Source: Ascarosepion bandense (lineage: Eukaryota > Mollusca > Cephalopoda > Sepiida > Sepiidae). Taken from it: a DNA stretch of 64,000 nt. The position numbers were made by a program, and so were the translations under genes. The notes below the pieces were generated by a model. That model was not told the DNA's origin, did no database searches, and saw only the letters and a program-made list of their open reading frames with translations. Each line of letters begins with the position of its first letter. Position 1 is the first letter of the stretch. Positions 12,901-26,300 of the stretch are shown here, piece by piece. The DNA lies in contig JBBBDQ010001154.1 of NCBI GenBank assembly GCA_037127315.1, positions 1,530,001 through 1,594,000 of the forward strand, read 5' to 3'.

Positions 12901-13990
12901 CCTACAATTTTAACCTTGTTCTTGGCATATCTGAGTTTAGTTAATATTTATATTAGCAACATTGTTCAAAATGTCAACTGATTAATCATTCAAATCTAAC
13001 ATATAGCTTTTATTGTTTGATCTCTCTAAATGCCTGATTTTGTTTATAGAAACTCGTAGCATTAGTTGTTGTATTTTAGAAATTTAAAATAATATTTCAG
13101 CTGTAATTATTCTATCAATTTATTTTGCCTGTCATTGAAATTTGCAGGTTTACTACACACACAGACACATAAATATATATTCATTATTGTTGTTATTGAA
13201 CTTGCTGATTATTTTTGACATGAGGGTCTAACATTTGAGTTCTTGGAACTGAACAGTCACACTACCAGCACATACAATTTGATTCTAATGATGAAGGCTC
13301 ATACAGAAGCAGCCGCACTTTTCAGAGAAACTGAATACAGAGAACTGGAACATATAGTGTGCCACAAGATCTCCACACAGCCATCCTCATATATATATAC
13401 ATTTTCTAAACATATACTGTTAAATATAAGAGACAATGAATGTTTATTATGTTTAATCATGAGCCGTTCTAAACGTTGTATTTTGGCTTTAATTTCAGTT
13501 GAAAATGAAGACAAAAATTCTCCAACATTTGGATAATTTTTTATTAATTTGGTTCTAAGCTTTTAAATCTGGGCATAACATATTACATTGCATTTGAATA
13601 CATGGTTCTGTTGTCATTTCGTGCTATCACGCAGTGTGACGTCATAGAACCACAATGCAATTTTGCGAACTGTGTTTGTTATTTTTGGTAACTATTGTCG
13701 TTGCCTAGTGGAGTTTTATGTCAACACAAAATAAAATCTTCGGTGATGGTGGATGTTATTGTGTTACCGTCTTAGTAACGTCTCTGAAGATGGCTCATGT
13801 GAGCCGAAATCTTAGAACCAAATTAACGAAAAATTATCCAAATATTGGAGAATTTTTGTCTTTATTTTCAACTGAAATTAAAGCCAAAATACGTTTAGAA
13901 CTGCTCATGATTAAACATAATAGACATTCGTTGTCTCTTATATTTTACAGTATATGTTTAGAAAATTATTTGCTGCCTCGATACACTAAA

Positions 13991-14022
<32 letters not shown>

Positions 14023-14272
14023 CCATTTTTAAATGAGTTATTTTGTTACCTAGGTTTCTATCATGAGTGATGTCTTGAGGCAATTTTTAATATTAAAAAT
14101 TGATTGAAGACACTACTCATGGTAGAAACCTGGGTAGCAAAATAACTCATTTAAAAATGGAAAATATTCAAAAGTTCTACAATATACAATATAACTGTAT
14201 CGAACACAATACTAATGTGTACTGGTCTAACCCTATTATGACCAAAAACTAAGTATTAAATAATCTCTCTCA

Positions 14273-14314
<42 letters not shown>

Positions 14315-17300
14315 GTTATAAGAAAGTGAAAGAACATGTAGATTAAAAGCCACTGTTCAAGCATTTACTTTTATAAAGACTGCTCGATACAGAGTAGGGC
14401 TTGATATTGTAGTTTTGTTTACAATGGTTTATAAAAGCATTATATCACTACACAAAAATGGCTTATAAAAGCATTATATCACTACACAATAATTTCATGT
14501 TTCAGAACAATATTGTTCTTCTTCAGGTAATATGTTAAAATAAATAGTGAAAATTATTTATTTTGAAAATATAAGATGAATTCATGGTTATTTAGAAAAT
14601 TAGGGAATGGTAGTTGGAGAATATGGTTTCAAGTGTGTCAATATTGTTCAATGAAAAATGAGAATTAGGTAACTATAGAGTTGAAGATCTGGGTTGCAAA
14701 AGGAAGCAGGTTGGCCTGGTGTCTAAATATGCCACTTTTGAATTTCATCTGGATAAGATACAGTGGGATCATAGATTATTTAAATGAGTACACAATAGCT
14801 TTTAACAACAGGTTGGGTTTTAGTTTGTCCTGATATATAATACTTTTATAAACCACTGTAATAACAAAATTGCAATATTAAGCTCTACTCTGTATCAAGC
14901 ACTCTTTATAAAAGTAAATAGTGGGTTTCTCTACATGTTCTTTTACTTTCTTATATATATATAGTCATCTGCAGACAGATCTGTTTTGCTGTATCACAGT
15001 TCATCAGTACAGTTAGACATCTGATTGCTTTTAACCCTGGATAATGCCAAAGTAATTTATAGTCTGGCACACTGGCCTTCTGCACAAGCTACAGGGCTAT
15101 GGTATATCTGGACACTTGTTTAACTTAATCTAATCATTCCTGTCAGATCGCATGATGAAGGTCATACTGAATGAGCATGCTTGCAGATCCAGTCATACAG
15201 ACGCGGATGTCCATCAAGGCTTTATCCTAGTTTCTATGCTTTTTCTGATCTTCATCAACGATCTCCCTTATGTAATCTGATCCAAAGTAGGCATATACAC
15301 TGATAACCCCACCATTTACTCCTGCCTCGATTAGAAATCTGCCGATGCTGACAAAGCAACCTTTTGCTCCACCAGTTATCCTGCATAAGAAGAAAGGATA
15401 ACTGATGGAGCAAAAAGTTGCTTTCTTTTGGCCCAGCAAATACAGTGTGAAAGATATGTGATGGAGAGATCACGTAACTTTCACAGTTGTCAAGAAAGGA
15501 TTTATTACAGATCTCAGATCCTGTACTAGACTAAAAATGGCTGCTTGTGGTGATCATAATGGTTTTAACTTCTTTTTCCGTTTCGTATAATGATGTTTTA
15601 ATTCATTCATATTAGATGATGATAACATTGTGACTGAATGAAAAATCCTTCTTATTTTTTGCAGCTGGTACAACGAAAGAACATTTGGGTTTTGCCCGAG
15701 CGCTTGACGTCCCTGTGTTTGTTGTGGTCAGTAAAATTGACATGTGTCCAGAATCTCTTATGGAAAAGACCATCAAGCAATTGGAAAAGATTCTCAAGTC
15801 TCCTGGCTGCAACAAAGTGCCGTTCCGTGTGATGAATGAGGATGATGCTATAACTGCTGCAACCAATTTTGATTCGCAAAGGTATCTTACATTTTTTTTG
15901 TATCACCCCATATCCACTAAGATACAAGGGGTTGTGTGATACGTGAGAATTATGAACAGAAACGTTAATAATGAGTGGGAAGAGGAAAAAGTAATCAGGA
16001 GGACAGAGATTGACATTGCATTTAAATTTTGGTAGATTAATGTTGGCTGGAAAGCATGGAACTGGAAGTATGCAGTTACCATATTTACAGTTACATCTAG
16101 CCAACTAAACCATAAATTTGTTGAGATTTTGATGCCAGTCTAGTACTGCATTTAAATTCAAAAAGTCTCGATACTATAGCAAAGAGCTCATCTGAACAAT
16201 TACTATGAAAATATTTATAGAAAAGACACAGAGAGGCAACCTTATCACGGTGGGTAAGTAACAGAAGCTGAGCTACCAGATCAACACCAATAATATTGCT
16301 GATTCTTCTTTAGATATTATTAAGGAGCTCAAGGTAAATAGCAGTGGCACTGGATCATATGTGTTGGCAATATTCTAAGCATGGTCGAATGGTAGACTTA
16401 TAGAGATGAAAAATAGATTTTGGAGAGAAAAATTGTCTGACACAGTGAACCAAGTTTTCTTAGCAGTTAACCTAACAATAAATTCAATATAGTTTTTCCA
16501 CTTCATTTTAGCTAAGAACATTAGCCCAAGAAGAGGCAACGAGTCACTTTCCTGGGGGTTAACATCAGCCGTGCTGATGGAAGACAGAGGTAGGGGGTCT
16601 CTCAGAAGATTAATGAAGAGAAGTTTAGTTTTTGAGGTATTAAAAATGACAAGTCATATTTTGCCTCAGTTAACGATTGTCTTTAGGTCATTTTGAACAT
16701 CAGCTGCCATTTTGACCTTGTCGGATTGATCAGCCTTACTATTGAGACAGTAGTCAATGGTTGTATTGTCAGTGTAGATGCCAAGTTGAGAACTGATGTA
16801 AACAAGACGGTGGTTGATAAGAGTGTAAAACAACATAGGACCAAGGATGGAGCCCTGGGGCACACCCACGTTAGTTCAAAGGAATTTAGACAAGTAGCTG
16901 TTCAGGATAACTTCTTTCATTTCCTGATTTGATAGCAAATACTGAATTAGCTCAAATATCTGTCCAGATATACTGTAACTCTCAGTTTGTGGAGAAGACC
17001 TGCATTCCAGAGTCTGTCAAAGGCTTTCAAGATGTCCAATGTTACAGACCGGGCTTCACCTTTTTTTTTTTTTTTATCTAAAGCATGATAGCACTTTTTC
17101 CACAATTATCATTAATACATCACCAGTTGGCCTGGAGAAACAAAAATCGTATTACTTGTATGAGAGAAGGCCCTGCGATGAGAGATGATGAACCAATACA
17201 GCATTGATTAAGTCATCTCAGAGTTTGCCAAAATGAAAGTTGGCTGAAAGGCATGGAGTCAGAAAGAGGTTTCACAGGCGAGAAGTGCAGATAAAGAAAC

Positions 17301-20300
17301 TGTTAGCATAGAACTTATGACTACATCTAGCCACCTCAAGTGTAAATTGATGAGATCTAGATGCTAGCCTAGTGTTGTACTTAAATTCATAAAGTATACA
17401 TACCAGAGCAAAGTGTTCATCTGAACAATTACCTTGAAAGTACTTATAAAAAAAAGATACAGAGTCAACCTTATGGCAGTGGGTAAGTGACTGAAGCCAA
17501 GCAGCCAGATCAGAACCAATAATATTGCTGATTCTTCTTTAGATATTATTAAGGAGCTCAAGGTAAATAGGGATAATCTTCAGCCCAGTCAGTCATGTCT
17601 CGAAAGAGACATGATCGTCCAAATGTCGATCACGTATGGCACTTAACTGAGTTGACCAGCAGAGAGTTTCACAAGTGAGAAGTGTGGAAGAAGAAACTGT
17701 TAGCGTAGAACTGATGGTTACAATGAGCAATATCAACAGTGAAATGACGAGACATTGCTGCTAATCTGGTACTGTGTTTAAATTCATGATTGATATGGCA
17801 TTTCAATTTTTGAAGATCGTAGTTGATAGGAAAGCAAGAATCCGGCAAAGAGTCCCACAAGCATTTATTGTGAGGTAGAAACTATTAGCATAGAACTTAT
17901 GGTAACAACGTGCAATTTCAACAGTGAAATGATGAAACATCGCTGCTAATATGGTACCGTGTTTAAATTCATGAAGTTGAGGTGCCAAATAGGTAAGCTC
18001 ATCGGGACAATTATCACAAAAGTATTGACAGAAAAGGCACAGGGAAGCTATGTTATGGTGGCAGGAAAGTGACGAAAGTTGAGGTACCAAATTAAAACTG
18101 TTGACATTGCAATTTCTTTGGATAATGTCAAGAATCTCTAAATATATAGTTCAAGTACCAGATGAATTTTGGCAGCAATATTCAAATATTCACTGCACGG
18201 ATGAATGGAAGAATTATCAATGTATAAGATCAATTCTAGCAAGAAAAACTCTTTCGCAACATAGTGTACTGACTAGGCTAGCAGCAGTTCTATTGTGATT
18301 TAATACAATATGAGCCATAAGCCATATTAGATTTCCTTAGGAGTGTAATATATTGAAGAAACAGGGTCTGGAATTATTCTGCTCTTACTCTTATTAATAA
18401 TAATTCATCTAAAAAATTCAAATTGTATGAAAAATAATACAAGAGAATTTTGCATATTTTCACCTTTCCCCATCTCTGTTATTGTTTTCTACAGTAATAC
18501 TAATGGGGTTATGTTTTGTTTGTTTTTTTAGCATCACACCTATCTTCTCAATATCCAATGTCACTGGAAAGAATTTAGATTTGCTGAAGAAGTTTCTGAA
18601 TGTTGTTCCTCCATTAAGGAACTTGAAGGACAGAGAGAAATACATTCAGGATTTGACAGAATTTCAGGTGAGGAAATTTTTTAGTTTTCCATGTTCTGAC
18701 ATTTTTTTTTTTTTGTGAAATGGGGATTACGAATTTTTGACTGTTATTTTGGGGGGGGTGTTTTTATTCCAACTTTATTATAAAAAACATCAAGGTTGAA
18801 GAAAACGAGTCAAAAAATTAATAATGTAAAAACTTCATCTGGAGATTCAGAACTCATATAAATTTGTGTCATTTTTAGCATCGCAAAAGTTGCGCAATGG
18901 AAAATAAACTGACTTTTTGGTATTGTTCATAATTTCAAGAACAGTAATTTTTACAAATTGAATTCAGATTAGCAGACTGTCTTTTTTCCTTTTTATTTCT
19001 GAGGTAAATTTTAACGTAAGTTATTTTGATCTTAACAATATTCAACCTTGTTTTGTTTTGAAATGGGAAAAATATTTGGAAAAAATTCGACAAAGCTGGG
19101 CAAAGGTCATCATCTTTTTTCTATATACCTTTTTATCTTTTTTTAATGTATCCATCTTGTCTCCCTCTACCCTCTTTACCCACATTTCTTTTTTTTGTCT
19201 GTTAATCTGACACACTTTTTCCTTCATTTTTCTTTTTTCCATTTCTCTTTTTTCTTTCTTTCTCTTCTTCTTTTCCTTCTTTTTCATTTTCTTTTTGCTA
19301 CACTTGCTTCCGTTGTCTTCACCCACACACACACACTCAAACAAATGATTGTGTTTTCCATAATATTTAAGATTGCCAAGAAAACAAATTTTTATCACTG
19401 AAATGGCCATAAAATTTTGTTAAATTCTGAAATTTTTATATGTAATATATATATATATATAAAATCTCAGTGCTTTTCAACCTTTTTAACCAATGCACCC
19501 TTTTTAGTATATGTCAGAACATAGGTATCTCTAGTTTTTTGCTGAAAAAACAGCAAAGCATGATCCAAAAAAAGGCCCCAAATTTAATAAAAACTAAGTT
19601 TTAGCATCAAAATGTTATTATTAAGAGTGAAGAGCAAGGTATTTTTTTTATTATTTTACTAAATTTTTTAATCTTTCCAGTATGTTTGGAACTTTGGTTA
19701 AATTTTTTTTTTTATCAGTTGCCTATGTAATATTTATGATTATTGTTTTTGTGCCTATTTTTCTGGTAAAAAATACATTGGTTTGGAAATTTTTGCAAAG
19801 TCAAATAATTGTCAGATTTTAATGGAACTTTCAGGACTTATTCACAAATGGATGAAATCATTTTTGAAATGATTATTTTTAGCAAGTCTTGGTAAAAATA
19901 TTTTTTTAACATATGTTACCCACCCCCAACTTAATTTCATGAAATTTTGAGAAATTAAATTTTTAATCTAATTATTTTTTTTATTAGTTAAAAGCAGTAC
20001 TCCTTGGAGAATGTAAGTCATCAATTTTTTTTTCAAACTACTATTTATTCCTGAAACTTTGCTCCAAATCATAAAATAAAAAAAATGAAATAAAACTGTC
20101 ATTATTTAATTAGAAAAGCCTTAAATTACTTTTATAAATATGATTTATTAGCAGTATAGCCCAGCGTTGCTCAGGTGTAATGAAAGCTTTAAAACTAATC
20201 CATGGTCCTGGAGCTCAGACTCTTTGGACGTTGGCATGAAAGACTAAAAAGCAGTAGTTGTTTCCAGTTAAAGCGAAACCATAGACTGAAAGAAAAATGA

Positions 20301-23300
20301 ATGGATATAAGTCAAATTTTGATTTCCTGGTATCAATATCAAATAAGTTTTTTTTGTTTTTGTCGTAAACTAAATTTTGAAGGCTAAATAAGTCCTCTGC
20401 ATAAATGGTATTATGGCTGAGACTAAGAACTACAATTATACCTACTTAGAGCCAAACCCGAAGCAAAATCTAAAATAAAAGGGCTAAAAGAATGCAGACA
20501 TACAGGCAGATAAACAGACACACACACAGACATCTTGCCTTATTCATAGAGATACTAGCAGTATAGCCTGGCGTTGCTTGGGTGTAATGAAAGCTTTTAT
20601 ATATATATATTATTGATTTTCTGCACTATTGTAAGAACTGCAACCTTGAAACTTCTGAATATCGTTTCTTTTGTCTTTGTCTATGAGTGTATGAAATTTG
20701 ATTAAAATCGGACCAATCCTTCTATAACCCGATTTTTTCGATTATCGATTTTCGATACTTATCGGGGGTACCTCGACACAAAACCTAGCTAAGAACACTC
20801 GCAGACGCTTATAGTACAACTGTGTAAATTTTCAAGAAAATCGGTTCAGCCGTTTCAGAGTTTATAGCTAACGGACACACACACATACACAGAGACAAAG
20901 TTCCATTTATAAATAAGTTTAGATTTAGATTAAGGACATGATTGTCTTAAGAAAAAGGATTTGTTCAATGAATAATGAATTTTTACAAGAATTGTTTTTA
21001 TTTTTTAAAAATTTGAATTAATAAATTTATTAAGTTTTAAATCTTTTAAAATTCAGCATTACTTTCATCTGGTTAGGTGATGATGTTATTAAGGGAAAAC
21101 TATATTTACTAATGACAAAAGCTGTTATCAATCAACCACCATAGACAGTCTCTTCTGCCCGCTATTAACATGAATCTAGCTAGTCTCCCTGAAAGCAATA
21201 CACTGCACCTCTTTGACCTCACTCTCTCAGCCAACCTCAAGTGGAATGACTACATTGAATCAATAGGTAAATCTACTGCTAGGAAGGGTGGGTCACTATG
21301 TTGGGCCAGAAAGTTTTTCTCGCCAAAGTCCCTCTTGCACATATACAAATCAACCATCCGCCCATGCATTAAATACTGTTGTCATATCTGGTCAGGCACC
21401 ACTGCTGTTCATCTTGGGGTTCTCGACAGGCTCCAGAAGAGAATCTGCATTGTAATTGATCCTGAACTGGCAGCTCGACTGCAGCCACTTTTTCACTGAC
21501 GGGATGTGGCTTCCTTCTGTCTTTTCTACAAATATTTTCATGCTTTCTGCTCTGACGAAGTTAGCTTCCTGATGCCCCCTCTACAAGAATTTACTCGAGC
21601 AACCAGACTGACAACAAGGTCCCACCCTTTTGCAGTCAAAAAACCAAATGCAGCCGATACTTCTACTCTACCAGCTTCTTTTCTTGCATTCCCCACCTGT
21701 GAAACCACCTTCAATATGCTTGCTTCCCTAATAGCTACAAAATCCAAGAGTTTAAATGCAATGTCAATTGCCATATTTTCTCCCCTTGACTTCCATCCTT
21801 CTCTTATCCTTTCCCTAACACCCCCCCCCCTGGATCTTGATTGTCTCTCTTTCTCACTTGACTCTCGTGCAATTCTCTATGCACCAGGATTCACATCCTT
21901 CTCTTGCCCATTCTCTGGCATACCATCTGTAACTGGTTCCTCTTCAGTTCCTCTTTGTCTTCGCTCTGCTCCCATGTAACCCTTCACTCTCCTCTTATGT
22001 AGCCCCCTGCACACAAGTGGCAATACCACCTTGCTTAAGGTGAAATGATTAAAAAAAAAATAATAAAATTTCACAAAAGTATATTTTATTTTTGGAAGAT
22101 TTTAAAACTGAGAATTAAATTTTGTTTACAAATGTGTTAAAATGTATGAAAATTACCAAATTTAGGTAGAGGGAAAATAAACAACACCATTTTGACACGT
22201 AACTTCTGTGTTAACAGAGAAGAGAAACGAGAGGCAAAATGTTAGCTTGTCAAAAAGACACAAAATGACAGTTATGCAGATATATTTCTAAATTGAAGAA
22301 TCTGTGAATGATCTTGGAAAATTCCATCTGGAGAGGCAAAAAACTGAAACTGACTTCATAATTGCTGACAAAACCCTTGAATCATCACAAAAAAAGTGAA
22401 TATAAGAAGCGATTAACTTGCAGATTTGAGTTTAAAATTGGGAGAAAGAAGAAATCATTCTGTGAAATAAAACATATCCAAGTAATCATCATAATAAGAG
22501 AGCCAGAAAAAGAACAGCCTTTCTTAGCAAACCCATTTGAATTTGCTATTTGGTGACAAATGAACAGGGCAACTGAAATGTTCTACAAGCACTGTTAATT
22601 CTTTCCTACATGATACGTTAAGTGACCCTGACAGAGAGAAAGATCTGGGCGGAAATGACTCAGTGATTACACCCAAACTTCCAACGGTAAATTTTGACAT
22701 GAGAGAACCGAGCTTAAAAGAGATCCAAGATGTCGTACGAGCAGCAAGATCAGCGTCAGCTCCAAAGCCAAGCGGTGTAACTTATGCCGTGTACAAGCGT
22801 TGCCCAAGACTTCTCAGGAGACTATAGGTTATAATCAAAACAATATGGTGGAGAGGAAAAATAGCCGAACAGTGGAGATTTGCAGAAGGTGTTTGGGTCC
22901 CTAAAGTGGAAAATTCAAAAGATATAGAACAATTCCGAAGTGTCTCTTTATTATGTACTGAAGGCAAGATATTTTTCAGAATTTTGTCCCAGTGGCTGGA
23001 GAACTACTTGTTAAAGAACAAATATATTGACACTTCAGTGCAAAAGGGCGGGATAGCTGGAATACCAGGCTGCCTCGAGCACACAGGAATTGTGACACAA
23101 CTGCTAAGAGAAGCAAAAGAAAGCAAAGGTGACTTGGCCGTTTTGTGGTTGGACATGACTAATGCTTACGGGTCCATTCCACACAAACTGGTGGAGCTTA
23201 CTTTTGAAAACTATCACGTTCCAGGTAAAATTACAATGCTTACCCTGGCTTACTATGAAAATTTTCAAATAAGGATTTCATCGGGACCAGTGAGATCGGA

Positions 23301-26300
23301 CTGGCATAGACTAGAAAAAGGAATTATCACTGACTGCACGATATCTGCTTCGCTTTTCACCCTTGCATTAAACATGATTGTCAAATCTGCTGAAAAGGAA
23401 TGCTGTGGTCCCATTACCAAAACTGGAATAAGGTATCTCCTAATAAGAGCTTATATGGACGATTTAACAGTCACAATGGCCTCTATCACTGGATGTAGGT
23501 GGTTAGCATGTGGCTTAGAGAAGCTTATTGCATGGGCCAGAATAAAACTGAAAGCGGCAAAATCAAGATCAGTCGTCATAAAATAAAAAAAGTGGTCAAT
23601 AAATTCCGTTTCCAAATCGCAGATCAAGACATTCCCACACTGACAGAGAAACCAGTAAAAAGCTTAGGAGAAGTATTCCACCACACGTTAAAAGATACGA
23701 CCTCCATTAATGAGACAATCAACAACCTAACAATATGGATTAAAAAAGTTGATAAGGCTGGGCTCCCAGGTCATTTCAAAACTTGGCTATACCAACATGC
23801 AATTTTACCCAGGGTTTATGGCCATTAACGATTTATAGCATGCCAATATCAGCGGTCGAGTCCCTAGAAAGGAAGATTAGTAGTTCTATTTGGAAATGGC
23901 TGGGCCTACCACGTTCACTAAGCAGCACAGACCCGAAGACAACTGCCTGTTAGTGGGTTAGTCGAAGAATTTAAGGTCTCTTGCACAAGAGAAGCTCTGA
24001 TGTACCAAAATTCTAAAGACCCTAAAGTTGCCAATGCCGGGATATTAATACATACTGGCAAGAAATGGGATGCAGGAAGAGAATTATGGTTGGCTGAAGA
24101 GAGGCTAAAACTGAAAACAATTATAGAAACTGTTGCAGAAGGGACAATGGGACTAGGCTACATCCAGTGGAAACCTATGGACAAGACAAATAAGAAAGAT
24201 TATCAAAAACTTCTCCAAAATGAAGTAAGAGCTAGTGTGGAGGAGGATAGAATTACAAAAATGGTGGGATTAAGCCAGCAAGGAGCATGGACAAGATGGG
24301 AGAACATAACAAAATGAAAAATTACTTGGTCTGATATATTATGGAATGAATTCACACGTACAAAATTCCAGATCCAGGCAGTATAAGATACACTACCCAT
24401 CCCTGTGAACCTCCATATTTGGGGAAAAAAAGAAACTCCCTCATGCAAGTTATGTTCAGGGAGAGCATCACTCCAACATATACGTAGTGGTAGTCCCAAG
24501 GCATTAAGTGGTGGGAGATATTGCTGGTGTCATGATAAAGTTTTAAAGAAACTAACCGAAATACTTAACACAGCCATCCGGAGTTCAAAATTTAACCCAA
24601 AGAAAGAGAAAATTCAATTTGTAAGGGTGGGCAAAAAAAAACCCAGCATGTAAGAGACCCACAAGATGTGTACTTTCCTCAGCTTCAGATTGGCAACTCA
24701 TGGTAGACCTAGGATGCCGACTGAGGTTACCAGAACACATTCTAAGGACTTCCTTACGACCAGATATGGTCTTGTTTTTGAATTTAACAAAACAGATTAT
24801 TCTGTGGGAACTAACAGTTCCATGGGAAGAAAACATGGAAGTTGCACACCAACACAAAATGAACAAATACCAAGAACTTGTTGATGAGTGTAGAAGACGA
24901 TGGCAAGCAATATGCTACCCAATTGAAATTGGTGTGAGGGGTTTCGCTGGGAAATCGTTAAACTTAGCCTTGAATAAAATGGGAATTACAGGGTTAAAAA
25001 AGAGGAAAATGACCCAAACAATCCTAGATGCAGCTCAGGGGTCATCCAGGTGGATCTGGATATGCCGAGATAATAATACCTGGACGGGACAAAATAACGG
25101 TAGTGTCCGATAGACCAAAAACCATGACGAGGAAATGAAACAACCTATATTAATGTCACCAAATGCGACAAATTTTTTTTTTTATCTATTCATATCAATC
25201 ATATTTTATTTATTTTTTTTAATCCCAAATATTTCATTAATATCATTCGCTTTACTTTTGTATTTTATTCCACTTTTTATCTATTCATTCATCTTTTCAA
25301 TCTCCTTAGTTTTTTTAAATCCGAAATATTACACTAATATCATTCGTTTTTTTTTCTCTAGTTATTTACATATCTACCGTATTTGGTACGATTTTTGATT
25401 TTGTTAATAGGCATATTCCTTCATCCCTATGGAATGGTATCTTCCACATCGTGTTAATTTATGTAGTTATTTTAGTATACTTAATGAGTATTTTTTTCTC
25501 TATTTGGTCATTTAGCTATTTTAACCATTCATCTTCACATTAATATCATGAAAAATCAATTTATTTTTATTTTTATTTTTTTTCCGGATTTTACTGGAAC
25601 CATTTACACATTATCATCACTGGACATTCATTTATTTGTGGATGACCATATTCTAGAAATTTTTCCTCTTCTCCTGTGCAACCAAAAACATCTTGCATTC
25701 CAATAACGTAGCAAGCAGAGATTAGGACACAGGCCGGGGCCTGATCAGCCTTGGCTGGGTCAACCTGGGGAGACGGTAAGATGTTTGTAAAGGACAGAAA
25801 CCGTCAATGAACCAGGGTAACATCACTGATGATGTGTCCTAACCGCATCTAAATGATGTATTTTTCAAATTCTCTTTCACTCCTAGTAGCCACTTGTCTT
25901 AATGGCATTATTGCTTTGTTTGAGGTAAATTGATTAAAAAAAATATTACCAAATTTCAGGTAGGAATAAAGAAGAGATTCCTATTTTTTATGTAGAATAG
26001 CAGAAATAACAGAAAAGATATGAATAGCATATTAACAATTATAATTAAGAAAATGGTATAAAGAACGGAAAACAAATGGAAAGTGCAAAGGGAGATAACT
26101 CCACAATAGAATTACTGCAAAAGAGGGCAAGTATGATCTTATATACCAGCGGTTGGCAACCCCTGGTCCCTGGGCTACATCTGGCCCTCAAGTGAATCTT
26201 GTCCGGCCCGCTACCTTACTCTGGACATGATATAAATATAGGTAAACCAAACCAAGAGGACAGTTGATAGTCTGAATATATTTCATTGAAATTAAAAAAT

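Noticed and set aside
15652..16104. 150-residue minus-strand frame
   Set aside because: It is antisense to GTPBP2 exon d plus a LINE 3' fragment; only the LINE part ([16 protein letters not shown]) is meaningful.
21506..21979. 157-residue + strand frame as an independent gene
   Set aside because: It is the frame-shifted end of the family J LINE and its 3' UTR.
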